NCBI GenBank assembly: GCA_900548815.1
Contig: URLR01000045.1
Location: forward strand, 1-16,568
From: an uncultured Collinsella sp.
Lineage (GTDB): Bacteria; Actinomycetota; Coriobacteriia; Coriobacteriales; Coriobacteriaceae
Length of the DNA: 16,568 nt
Direction of reading: 5' to 3'
Position numbers and translations under genes: made by a program. This document shows positions 1-6,686 of the stretch, one piece after another (within the stretch, counting starts at the first letter, position 1; each line of letters opens with the position of its first letter). The notes beneath the pieces are model-generated. The model worked only from the letters and a program-made list of their open reading frames with translations, ran no database searches and was not told where the DNA came from.

Positions 1-47
1 CTACACGAGCCTTATCGTCGGCAGCGTCAGATGTGTATAAGAGACAG
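1..47 (+). other. Nextera i5 adapter contamination
   Basis: This is synthetic sequence, not genome. Bases 1-6 are the end of the Illumina P5 arm, 7-14 (GAGCCTTA) match the i5 index I know as S521, 15-28 (TCGTCGGCAGCGTC) are the read-1 adapter arm, and 29-47 (AGATGTGTATAAGAGACAG) are the Tn5 mosaic end. Any reading frame crossing this stretch, such as one giving MCIRDR on the plus strand, is an artefact. Confidence 0.99.
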
Positions 48-187
48 GTGCCGGACGGTGGATGTGCCGTCGGGCAGGATGGACATAAGTTATTACACGA
101 TAAACCAAACGGGGCGCGCGAGGCCTCGTGTATGCTGGAAGACGGCATTTTTCAGAGTGAATGCATACCTTGGTAAGGAGTTTGTCG
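48..187. other. 5' spacer of the insert, no gene seen
   Basis: This is the genomic sequence between the adapter and the first gene. It holds a short inverted repeat GACGG/CCGTC (54-71) with no T-run, and a weak extended -10-like TATGCT at 131-136 with no matching -35. No upstream coding end is recognisable. A promoter for the U32 gene could lie here, but the sequence does not decide it. Confidence 0.5.
175..180 (+). promoter_or_regulatory. Shine-Dalgarno deciding the U32 gene start
   Basis: AAGGAG lies 7 nt before the ATG at 188. The longer in-frame ATG at 161 has no Shine-Dalgarno before it, so 188 is preferred. Confidence 0.8.
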
Positions 188-2146
188 ATGGCGATTCGGA
201 CGATGGGGCCGAGCGAACAACACAAGGCTGGATTGGATGCTGCCGGTGCGGCGCTGCCCGAGCTGCTGGCGCCGGCGGGCGGGCTCGACCAGATGCTTGC
301 GGCCATCGCCGCGGGTGCCGATGCCATCTATGCGGGGTTGGGCGGCTTTAACGCCCGCGTGAGCGCGCACGGTTTTACCGATGACGAGTTTGCGCGCGGC
401 TGCGCCGTGGCGCATGTCCATGGCGTGCGTGTGTACGTAACGCTCAACGTGTTCGTGTTTGACGATGAGTTGTCCGACGCGGTGGCGTTGGGAGCTCATG
501 CACTGGAGCTGGGCGCCGATGCTCTGATTGTCGCCGATGCCGGGCTGGCCTGTGCGCTGCGCGCGGCGATTCCCGGGGTCGAGATTCACCTGTCCACGCA
601 GGCGGGCGCTCATAGCGAGAGCGCCGTGCGGCTTGCCGCCGATGAGCTTGGGGTCGAGCGCGTGACGACGGCACGCGAGCTGACGGTCGACGAGATTGCG
701 GCGCTATGTGCCACGGGCGTGCCCATCGAGGTATTCTGCCACGGTGCGATTTGCATCGGATATTCGGGGGCGTGCGAGTTCTCGGCCCTGCGGCGTGGGC
801 GCTCGGCGATGCGCGGCGACTGCACGCAGCCGTGCCGTCTGGCGTACGACCTGGTGGACGAGGCGGGACAGAGTGTTGTCGCCGTCGAGGGAGATCGCCT
901 GCTGTGCCCGCGCGACTATCTGGGTATTGCGCATCTGCCCGAGCTTGTAGATGCCGGCGTGGCGTCGCTCAAGATCGAGGGGCGCATGAAGAACCCCGAT
1001 TACGTATTCAACGTGGTGCGGGTGTGGCGCCGGGCGCTCGATATGCTGTGCGACGGCGCGTGGGACCCCGGTGCCGTGGAAGAGCTTGAACGCGAGCTGG
1101 GCCGGTCGTTCAACCGTGGGTTTACCGACGCGTATCTGCGGGGGCGTTCGGGCGCCGAGCTTATGAGCTTTGAGCGTGCGGTCAACCAAGGTGTGCGCGT
1201 GGGACGCCTGGTGGCCGTTGGCCACGAGGAAGTGACCGTTGAGCTCGACGCCGCCGTGGCGGCGGGTGACACGCTCGAGATTCGGTTCTATCCGGGTGTC
1301 GACGCGCGTCCCGATGTGCCCAAGCGCTGGCCGCAGGTGCCCTGCCCGGTGGATGCCGCAGCGGGGAAGCGCGTCGTCGTGCATTGCAAGCGTAAGGTGG
1401 ACGCGGGCTGCGAGGTGTACCTGATTCGCAGCGCCGGCGTGTTGGATCAGACGGCGGCGGTGTTGGAGCGCATGCGGGCCGAGGCGAATGCGATTGCGCC
1501 CGTTGCGCGTGCCGTTGAGGCGCTGCCCTTTGAGGACGTTGCGGTGGATGGCGGTGCGTCGACGGAGTTGGTGGAGTGCGCGGTTCCCGCTCGCATGGTT
1601 TTTGCTTGGCAGCTGATGGATGCCGACCCGCGCGGAGAACTCGATTTGTCCGACGCCGTTGTGGTGCTTGACGAGGTGTGCCGCACGGGTGACGCTGACC
1701 GGACCCGCTCACTGATGCAGCGTGCCGGGTGCGTCGTCTGCCGCAACCTGGGACAGGTGGTGATCGCTCGCGAGCTGGGCGTGACATTTGACGTGGCGGC
1801 GCCGGTGTTCTGCGCGAATCGGGCCACGCTTACCTGGCTGCGCGGACTCGGTGCGGGGCGGGTGTACTTGCCGGCCGAGTTGCTCGGCAATGATGCGGAG
1901 CGTATTGCCGAACTGGCTGCTGAACCCGGCGTCTTTGGTCCGGTCGACGCCGACCGTCCCGAGCTTATGGTGTGCGAGCACTGCCTGCTGACCGCCGAGG
2001 GCGTCTGCGCCACCGATGCGACGGGACAGGTCCGTTGCCGCGACTGCTTGCGTCGTCGGCAGGTACGCTATCTGGTTGAGCGTGACGGTACACGTCTGCC
2101 AGTTGCCATTGACGCATGCGGCAGGACGAGGATTTTCCTGTCGTAG
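188..2146 (+). CDS. U32 family protein, RlhA/YdcP-like
   Basis: The product is 652 aa. Residues 181-199 match the U32 signature E-x-F-x2-G-[SA]-[LIVM]-C-x4-G-x-C-x-[LIVM]-S exactly, with further cysteines at C212 and C216 in a GDCTQPCR segment. An N-terminal TIM-barrel-like region begins with ELLAPAGGLDQ. The C-terminus has a five-Cys cluster (C596, C599, C607, C617, C620) that could hold metal. Once called collagenase-like peptidases, U32 proteins of this length include E. coli RlhA (about 650 aa), needed for hydroxylation of a 23S rRNA cytidine; the shorter TrhP acts on tRNA uridine 34. RNA hydroxylation is therefore inferred from family and length, with conserved Cys as probable Fe-S ligands. 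The gene stands alone, 96 bp before tyrS. I see no basis for a true protease role. Confidence 0.9.
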   Translation: MAIRTMGPSEQHKAGLDAAGAALPELLAPAGGLDQMLAAIAAGADAIYAGLGGFNARVSAHGFTDDEFARGCAVAHVHGVRVYVTLNVFVFDDELSDAVALGAHALELGADALIVADAGLACALRAAIPGVEIHLSTQAGAHSESAVRLAADELGVERVTTARELTVDEIAALCATGVPIEVFCHGAICIGYSGACEFSALRRGRSAMRGDCTQPCRLAYDLVDEAGQSVVAVEGDRLLCPRDYLGIAHLPELVDAGVASLKIEGRMKNPDYVFNVVRVWRRALDMLCDGAWDPGAVEELERELGRSFNRGFTDAYLRGRSGAELMSFERAVNQGVRVGRLVAVGHEEVTVELDAAVAAGDTLEIRFYPGVDARPDVPKRWPQVPCPVDAAAGKRVVVHCKRKVDAGCEVYLIRSAGVLDQTAAVLERMRAEANAIAPVARAVEALPFEDVAVDGGASTELVECAVPARMVFAWQLMDADPRGELDLSDAVVVLDEVCRTGDADRTRSLMQRAGCVVCRNLGQVVIARELGVTFDVAAPVFCANRATLTWLRGLGAGRVYLPAELLGNDAERIAELAAEPGVFGPVDADRPELMVCEHCLLTAEGVCATDATGQVRCRDCLRRRQVRYLVERDGTRLPVAIDACGRTRIFLS

Positions 2147-2195
2147 GTGCCGCGTCGCGTCAGTTTGTTATCATAAGAGAGTTTATGGACTTCCA

Positions 2196-2220
2196 GCACC
2201 GCCGTTTTCGGCGAGGGTGC
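2196..2220 (+). promoter_or_regulatory. Short hairpin before tyrS
   Basis: An imperfect stem-loop forms from GCACCGCCG and CGGCGAGGGTGC around a TTTT loop. It is followed by the AT-rich TATAGTAAAA (2221-2230), which looks like a -10 but would leave a leader of only about 10 nt. It could be a weak terminator for the U32 gene or part of the tyrS leader. It is not a T-box: the whole spacer is 96 bp and shows no specifier loop. Confidence 0.35.
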
Positions 2221-2242
2221 TATAGTAAAAGGAGGATACCCA

Positions 2243-3454
2243 ATGCTGTCTGTTGACGAGCAAATGCGTATCATCACCTCGGGCGCCGCGCAGATCGTTC
2301 CCGAGGCCGACCTTCGCAAGAAGCTTGAGAAGGGCGAGCCCCTCAACATCAAGCTCGGCGTCGACCCCACCAGCCCCGACCTGCACCTGGGCCATGCCGT
2401 GCCGCTGCGCAAGATGCGCCAGTTCCAGGACCTGGGCCACAACGTCACCCTCATCATCGGCAACGGTACCGCGTTGATTGGTGACCCCTCGGGCAAGAAC
2501 TCCACGCGTCCGCAGCTTTCGCAGGAGCAGATCGAGGCCAACGCCGAGACCTACGTGAGCCAGGCCATGAAGATCCTGGACCCCGAGAAGACCACCATCG
2601 TGCACAACGGCGATTGGATCCTTTCGATGGATCTGGCCGGCCTGCTGCAGGTGTGCTCCAAGTTCACCGTTGCCCGCATTCTTGAGCGCGACGACTTTAC
2701 CAAGCGCTACCAGTCTCAGACGCCGATCGCCCTGCATGAGTTCCTGTATCCCGTGATGCAGGCTTTCGACTCTGTGCAGATCAAGGCCGACGTGGAGATG
2801 GGCGGCACCGATCAGCTCTTCAACCTGCTCGCCGGCCGTGAGCTCATGGAGAAGATGGGTATGGAGCCCCAGATCGCGCTCACCATGCCGCTGCTCGAGG
2901 GCACCGATGGCGTTCGTAAGATGTCCAAGTCCTATGGCAACTACATCGGCCTGACCGACGCCCCCAAGGATATGTTCGGCAAGACCATGTCCATCCCCGA
3001 CGAGATGATCGGCAAGTACTATCGTCTGGCCAGCTCGCTCACCCCGGCCGAGGTCGACAAGATCGACGCCGCCCTGGCCGATGGTTCTGCCGACCCCTAC
3101 GAGCTCAAGCGCGCTCTGGGCCGCGACCTGTGCGACACCTACCACGGCGCCGGTGCCGGCGACGAGGCTCAGGCCGAGTTCGACCGCGTGTTCAAGGAGG
3201 GCCAGCTCGCCAACTTCCCCGAGAAGCACGTTGAGCTGACTGTTAACGACGAGGGCCAGATCTACCTCGCCGGCCTGCTCAAGGACTTGGGTCTTTCGGC
3301 GAGCGCCGGCCAGGCTCGTCGCGATATCGACGGCGGCGGTGTCAAGATCAACGGCAAGGCCGTGGCTCCCAAGAGCTACAACATCGACCCTAGTGCCCTC
3401 AAGCTGGGCGACACCCTCTCCGTAGGCAAGCGCAAGGGCTTCAAGTTGGTCTAA
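2243..3454 (+). CDS. tyrS: Tyrosyl-tRNA synthetase
   Basis: This class I synthetase of 403 aa charges tRNA-Tyr in the cytoplasm. The HIGH motif appears as HLGH (48-51) in DPTSPDLHLGHAVPL. The tyrosine pocket includes QAFDSVQIKADVEMGGTDQ (about 173-191). KMSKS is intact at 226-230 (GVRKMSKSYGNY). The C-terminal part (about 340-403) is an S4-like RNA-binding domain with AGQARRDIDGGGVKINGK. The canonical KMSKS and the GVDPT lead-in place it with the TyrZ-type bacterial TyrRS rather than the E. coli TyrS type, which has KFGKT. GGAGG at 2231-2235 is spaced correctly for the ATG. A strong terminator follows 27 bp after the stop, so this is probably a single-gene unit. Confidence 0.97.
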   Translation: MLSVDEQMRIITSGAAQIVPEADLRKKLEKGEPLNIKLGVDPTSPDLHLGHAVPLRKMRQFQDLGHNVTLIIGNGTALIGDPSGKNSTRPQLSQEQIEANAETYVSQAMKILDPEKTTIVHNGDWILSMDLAGLLQVCSKFTVARILERDDFTKRYQSQTPIALHEFLYPVMQAFDSVQIKADVEMGGTDQLFNLLAGRELMEKMGMEPQIALTMPLLEGTDGVRKMSKSYGNYIGLTDAPKDMFGKTMSIPDEMIGKYYRLASSLTPAEVDKIDAALADGSADPYELKRALGRDLCDTYHGAGAGDEAQAEFDRVFKEGQLANFPEKHVELTVNDEGQIYLAGLLKDLGLSASAGQARRDIDGGGVKINGKAVAPKSYNIDPSALKLGDTLSVGKRKGFKLV

Positions 3455-3481
3455 CGAGCGAGTTGACCTCACAAGTGCAAT

Positions 3482-3516
3482 AAGGCCGCAGCCGGGAATC
3501 CCGACTGCGGCCTTTT
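3482..3516 (+). terminator. Intrinsic terminator of tyrS
   Basis: AAGGCCGCAG (3482-3491) pairs with CTGCGGCCTT (3505-3514). The inner CGGG-AAT-CCCG extends the stem past one C/A mismatch, and the stem runs into TTTT at 3513-3516. Confidence 0.88.
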
Positions 3517-3517
3517 G

Positions 3518-3583
3518 AGTTGCGGTGAAATAGTTCCTAAAAATGCCATACGGCGCCCAGGCAGGAACTATTCCACCGCAACT
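3518..3583. repeat. 21-bp inverted repeat with 24-nt loop
   Basis: The left arm (3518-3538, starting AGTTGCGG, ending AGTTCCT) and the right arm (3563-3583, starting AGGAACT, ending CCGCAACT) are complementary at 20 of 21 positions. The loop is 3539-3562. The right arm runs into TTTTC, so it could act as a second terminator, but a 21-bp stem just behind an already strong terminator looks more like a repeat element. Each arm also contains a small GRAA-TAG-TTCC dyad. Confidence 0.8.
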
Positions 3584-3658
3584 TTTCTTCCGCACCCAAG
3601 GGATCATTTGGCGGTGCCGTTAAGCGGATGGGGTGTTAGCGGGACCTCCTTTTGGGTA

Positions 3659-3664
3659 TACAAT
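3659..3664 (+). promoter_or_regulatory. Candidate -10 box of ade
   Basis: TACAAT inside TATACAAT matches the -10 consensus at 5 of 6 positions. At 17-nt spacing the -35 would be TTAGCG (3636-3641), only 3 of 6. Transcription would start near 3671. Confidence 0.4.
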
Positions 3665-3676
3665 GGCTATTGGTCT

Positions 3677-3712
3677 GCTGCGGTGAAGGTCTGTCCGCTC
3701 CGCAGCTTTTTT
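3677..3712 (+). terminator. Terminator-like hairpin in the ade leader
   Basis: GCTGCGG (3677-3683) pairs perfectly with CCGCAGC (3700-3706), followed at once by six T (3707-3712). The Shine-Dalgarno AAAGGAG begins 9 nt later. It lies between the candidate ade promoter and the ade start, so it may attenuate ade rather than end an upstream transcript. Confidence 0.6.
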
Positions 3713-3720
3713 CTACGGTT

Positions 3721-3727
3721 AAAGGAG
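3721..3727 (+). promoter_or_regulatory. Shine-Dalgarno deciding the ade start
   Basis: AAAGGAG is 5-6 nt before the ATG at 3733. An in-frame ATG at 3652 would add 27 residues that run through the leader hairpin and lack a Shine-Dalgarno, so it is rejected. Confidence 0.85.
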
Positions 3728-3732
3728 TATGT

Positions 3733-5553
3733 ATGTCCGTTGAGGTCATGAGGTCTGTGATCGAGGCCGCCGAGGGCCGCGTGCCCGTCGACACGCTGTT
3801 TATCAATACGCAGATTGTCGACGTGTATGGCCAGCGTGTGGCGCCCGGCAGCGTTGCCGTCAAGGACGGTGTGATCGTCGGCGTGCTCTACGATGGTCGC
3901 GACGATGCCGCCGGCACCTACGAGGCTGCCGAGGTCATTGACTGCCAGGGCCGCTATCTCGCCCCCGGCTTTATCGACGGACATCTGCACATTGAGTCCT
4001 CGAACATCCGTCCCGCCGAGTATGCGCGCATGGCGGCGACGCGCGGTACCACCACCGCCATTGCCGACAGCCACGAGATCGCCAACGTGGCGGGGCTCGA
4101 CGGCCTGCGCTTTATGATCGAGGACGGTCGCCGCGCGCCCATTTCCATCAAGTACATGATGCCCTCATGCGTGCCCGCGCTGCCCGATGAGCAAGCGGGC
4201 GCTGTGATTACCGCTGCTGACATGCAGGCGTTTTTTGCCGAGCATCCGGGCGACGTTTTTGGCCTGGGCGAGATGATGAACCTGCCGGGCGTCTTTATGG
4301 CCGATCCCGAGACCTGCGCTCGCATCGATGCTGCCAACCAGACGCCGTCCAAGCAGGTCGACGGCCATGCGCCGCTCGTTGCCGGCAAGGACCTCAATGC
4401 CTATGCCGCGGCGGGTATTATTGCCGACCACGAGTCGACGATTCCCGAGGAGGCGCTCGACAAGCTGTCTCGCGGCATGTACGTGATGCTGCGCGAGGGT
4501 ACGTGCGGCCATGATCTGGCCAACCTGTCGCCGATGCTGCTGGAGAATCCCGCGCGCGCCCGCCGCTGCTGCTTTGCGACTGACGACCGCGCTCCTTCCG
4601 ATGCGCTTGCAACCGGCATGATCGACAATGCCTGCCGCGTGGCGATTGAGGCCGGTATCGACCCCGTGGTCGCTATCTCTATGGCGTCCCTCTCCACGGC
4701 CGAGGCGTTTGGCCTGGATCACGGCTGCCGCGACCCGCACGAGCTCCGCGGTGCGATTGCCCCGGGCAAGCGTGCCGACCTGCTGGTGCTCAATGACCTG
4801 ACGTTTGCCACGGCTCCGCATCGTGTATATGCCGCCGGTGCCCTGGTGGCGCAGGACGGCACCTTTGTGGGCGAGATCGCACCCGAGATGGCCGAGGTTG
4901 CGGCCCTTGCCGATGAGCTGCGCGCCTCCGTTAAGCTGCCGAAGCTTTCGCTCGACGTATTCGACTATGCCTTTAAGCCGGGCGAGGCCGTGATTGACGT
5001 GGTGCCGGGCAAGGCCATCACGGGCATGGTTCGTCCCGAGAGCGCCGAGGGCCTGCGCCGTATTATGCTGATCGAGCGCCACGGCCGCGGCGTGTCGCTG
5101 CAGGCCGAGGGCGCCGACGGTGACGGCCCCGCTGGCCTGGGACTCGTTGGCAAGCATATCGGCCGCGGCTGGGTGCGCGGCTTTACCATCACGGGTGGTG
5201 CCATCGCCTCGACGATCGGACACGACTCGCACAACGTGTGCGTCGTGGGCGACAACGCCGCCGATATGATGGCCGCCGTTGATGCCGTGGGCCAGGGCGG
5301 TCACGTGCTGGTGCGCAACGGCGAGGTCGTGGCGCGCATTCCGCTGGCGCTCGGTGGCCTGATGAGCGAGGGCACGGCCGAGGATGTCGCCGCGCAGCAC
5401 GACGACTTTATGGTCAAGGCGCGTGCCATGGGCATCGAGCCGCCGCTCGACCCCATCATGGGCATCATTTTCCTGCCCCTGCCGGTGATCCCGACGCTCC
5501 GCATCCGCCCCGAGGGCATGTTCGACGTCACGACCTTCACCTACGCCGACTAG
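3733..5553 (+). CDS. ade: Adenine deaminase
   Basis: This 606-aa amidohydrolase-superfamily enzyme hydrolyses adenine to hypoxanthine and ammonia for purine salvage; E. coli Ade (YicP) is about 588 aa. Metal ligands are visible: the HxH of GFIDGHLHIESS (H84, H86), ADSHEIANVAG (H114), GHAPLVAGKDLNAY, the histidine in AAGIIADHEST, and the late aspartate in CFATDDRAPSD. The C-terminal domain typical of Ade follows, with TIGHDSHNVCVVG and a conserved ending MGIIFLPLPVIPTLR. It begins after a leader hairpin with a T-run, so attenuation is possible, but the leader is too short for a purine riboswitch. The TAG stop lies inside a repeat word GACTAGTC (5548-5555), so the last codons belong to the downstream repeat. 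Confidence 0.95.
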   Translation: MSVEVMRSVIEAAEGRVPVDTLFINTQIVDVYGQRVAPGSVAVKDGVIVGVLYDGRDDAAGTYEAAEVIDCQGRYLAPGFIDGHLHIESSNIRPAEYARMAATRGTTTAIADSHEIANVAGLDGLRFMIEDGRRAPISIKYMMPSCVPALPDEQAGAVITAADMQAFFAEHPGDVFGLGEMMNLPGVFMADPETCARIDAANQTPSKQVDGHAPLVAGKDLNAYAAAGIIADHESTIPEEALDKLSRGMYVMLREGTCGHDLANLSPMLLENPARARRCCFATDDRAPSDALATGMIDNACRVAIEAGIDPVVAISMASLSTAEAFGLDHGCRDPHELRGAIAPGKRADLLVLNDLTFATAPHRVYAAGALVAQDGTFVGEIAPEMAEVAALADELRASVKLPKLSLDVFDYAFKPGEAVIDVVPGKAITGMVRPESAEGLRRIMLIERHGRGVSLQAEGADGDGPAGLGLVGKHIGRGWVRGFTITGGAIASTIGHDSHNVCVVGDNAADMMAAVDAVGQGGHVLVRNGEVVARIPLALGGLMSEGTAEDVAAQHDDFMVKARAMGIEPPLDPIMGIIFLPLPVIPTLRIRPEGMFDVTTFTYAD

Positions 5554-5589
5554 TCATCGGGGACGTTCTTAAACGACTAGTCGTCGGGG
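5547..5589 (+). repeat. GGGGAC-core hairpin repeat, copy 1
   Basis: CGACTAGTC (5547-5555) pairs with GACTAGTCG (5575-5583) around a loop carrying GGGGACGTTCTTAAAC. The word GACTAGTC[AG]TCGGGG occurs twice directly (5548-5562 and 5575-5589), and ACGACTAGTCGT (5573-5584) is a perfect palindrome. The reverse complement of 5552-5589 matches 6620-6657 at 34 of 38 positions. Confidence 0.8.
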
Positions 5590-5652
5590 TGGCGTGTCGC
5601 CTGACGCCGCGACCGTGAGACCTCTGGCATGTGTGAGCTATTTGCTAGGTCC

Positions 5653-5681
5653 TTGTAACGTTTACGCCCGCAGAGTCTTAT
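5653..5681 (+). promoter_or_regulatory. Candidate promoter of the first HAD gene
   Basis: TTGTAA (5653-5658) and TCTTAT (5676-5681) each match their consensus at 4 of 6 positions with 17-nt spacing. The start would be near 5688, at the edge of the leader stem. Confidence 0.35.
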
Positions 5682-5684
5682 TTG

Positions 5685-5749
5685 AGCTCCCTTTGGGTAC
5701 GTTGGAATTGGATATACGTCCGATTCCATCAAGCCCGAAGGGAGCTTTT
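5685..5749 (+). promoter_or_regulatory. Two-tier leader hairpin covering the SD
   Basis: The outer stem pairs AGCTCCCTTTGGG (5685-5697) with CCCGAAGGGAGCT (5734-5746): 13 bp with one G-U. An inner stem pairs TGGAATTGGA (5703-5712) with TCCGATTCCA (5719-5728) around TATACG: 10 bp with one U-G. The right outer arm contains the Shine-Dalgarno AAGGGAG and runs into TTTT (5746-5749), three bases before the ATG. The structure can thus act as an SD lock, a terminator, or both. Confidence 0.75.
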
Positions 5750-5751
5750 CT

Positions 5752-6546
5752 ATGTTTAAACTGATTGCATCCGATATGGACGGCACGTTGCTTGACGAAA
5801 ACGGCCAGGTGCCTCCCGAGACCTACGAACTGATTCTGGCGCTACACGAGCATGGCGTGCATTTCGCCGCATCGTCAGGCCGTCGTTACGACCGCCTGTG
5901 CGAGTTCTTTGCACCTGTTCGCGACAAGATGGACTTTGTCGCCGCTAACGGCGCCCAGGTCTACGCCGACGGTAAGATGGTAGACCGCGAGGTGTATTCG
6001 CACCTGGCGATTCGAAGGCTCGCCCAGGCCGTCGCGACGTTTCCCAATCTGCATCTTGCACTTTTTGACCGAACCAAGTCCTTCTTGCTCGATGACGAGT
6101 GCAAGTTCGTGCGTGAGGTCGATAAGGACCTTCCCAATGCCGAGCGCATTTGGGAGCTGCCCGATCCCAGCGTAAATATCATCAAGGCGAGTATCTTTTG
6201 CGATGACGGTGCCGTTATGGACAGCGCTTACGTACTACAGCGCGAACTCGGTCAGCTCTTTACTTTTGCGCCTTCGGGCAACGCGTGGATCGATGCCATG
6301 CAGCCCGGCGTGTCGAAGGCCTCGGGCATCGCACAGCTCATGGAGCACTATGGAGTCGAACGCGACGAGGTTATGGCGTTTGGCGACTCGATGAACGACT
6401 ACGAGATCATTCGCTTTGTCGGTACGGGCTGCGCGATGGAAAACGCGCGCCCCGCGCTCAAGGCAGTGGCCGATCGCGTGGTGGGTTGTAATCGCGACCA
6501 CGCCGTCCAGCAGGAGCTCCGTCGCGTGCTGGAGAGTCTCGCTTAA
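5752..6546 (+). CDS. Cof-type HAD-IIB phosphatase (first)
   Basis: The 264-aa protein is a soluble haloacid-dehalogenase-superfamily hydrolase with a type IIB cap. Motif I is SDMDGTLL, with nucleophile D8 and acid/base D10. SSGRR (41-45) fits motif II, K189 in GVSKASG fits motif III, and GDSMND (211-216) is motif IV for Mg2+. The cap lies roughly between residues 80 and 180. Family members dephosphorylate sugar phosphates, cofactors such as FMN or PLP, and similar metabolites; the substrate cannot be read from sequence. The ATG follows a leader hairpin that hides the SD. Inverted copies of a 38-bp repeat flank the gene (5552-5589 and 6620-6657). It converges on a second, clearly diverged HAD gene. 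Confidence 0.93.
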   Translation: MFKLIASDMDGTLLDENGQVPPETYELILALHEHGVHFAASSGRRYDRLCEFFAPVRDKMDFVAANGAQVYADGKMVDREVYSHLAIRRLAQAVATFPNLHLALFDRTKSFLLDDECKFVREVDKDLPNAERIWELPDPSVNIIKASIFCDDGAVMDSAYVLQRELGQLFTFAPSGNAWIDAMQPGVSKASGIAQLMEHYGVERDEVMAFGDSMNDYEIIRFVGTGCAMENARPALKAVADRVVGCNRDHAVQQELRRVLESLA

Positions 6547-6547
6547 T

Positions 6548-6578
6548 CCGGCAGATGGGGACGTTCCTTTTCTGCCGG
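6548..6578 (+). repeat. GGGGAC-core hairpin repeat, copy 2
   Basis: CCGGCAGA (6548-6555) pairs perfectly with TCTGCCGG (6571-6578). The 15-nt loop TGGGGACGTTCCTTT carries the same core as copy 1 but on a different stem. It starts one base after the stop of the first HAD gene. Confidence 0.75.
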
Positions 6579-6584
6579 CAGTGG

Positions 6585-6623
6585 GGGGGCAGTCCTTGCA
6601 GCTTTTTCGCGAAGACTGTCCCC
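6585..6623. repeat. Inverted repeat between convergent HAD genes
   Basis: GGGGGCAGTC (6585-6594) pairs with GACTGTCCCC (6614-6623) at 9 of 10 positions, enclosing a 19-nt loop that contains TTTTTCGCGAA. It sits between two core-bearing hairpins and may help stop transcription from both sides. Confidence 0.65.
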
Positions 6624-6657
6624 AACGACTAGTCATTCAAGAACGTCCCCAATGACT
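6620..6657 (-). repeat. GGGGAC-core hairpin repeat, copy 3 (inverted)
   Basis: AGTCATT (6631-6637) pairs with AATGACT (6651-6657). On the minus strand the loop reads GGGGACGTTCTTG. The whole segment matches the reverse complement of 5552-5589 at 34 of 38 positions, so copies 1 and 3 flank the first HAD gene in opposite orientation. Confidence 0.8.
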
Positions 6658-6686
6658 GTTTTAGCTACCCTGCCGGGTTGCTGCTG

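Noticed and set aside
1..351. Open frames crossing the first 47 bases on both strands
   Set aside because: They begin or end in Nextera adapter and give the known artefact peptides; the genomic part overlaps the U32 gene in other frames.
2147..2242. T-box riboswitch upstream of tyrS, suggested by GAGGGTGC at 2213-2220
   Set aside because: The spacer is only 96 bp, too short for a T-box with stem I and antiterminator, and no specifier loop or full T-box sequence is seen.
3584..3732. Purine riboswitch before adenine deaminase
   Set aside because: The leader lacks the conserved three-way junction and loop sequences, and the likely transcript leader is about 60 nt.
3515..3751. A 78-codon frame overlapping the tyrS-ade spacer
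   Set aside because: It runs through an inverted repeat, a terminator hairpin and the ade SD, and has no SD or domain of its own.
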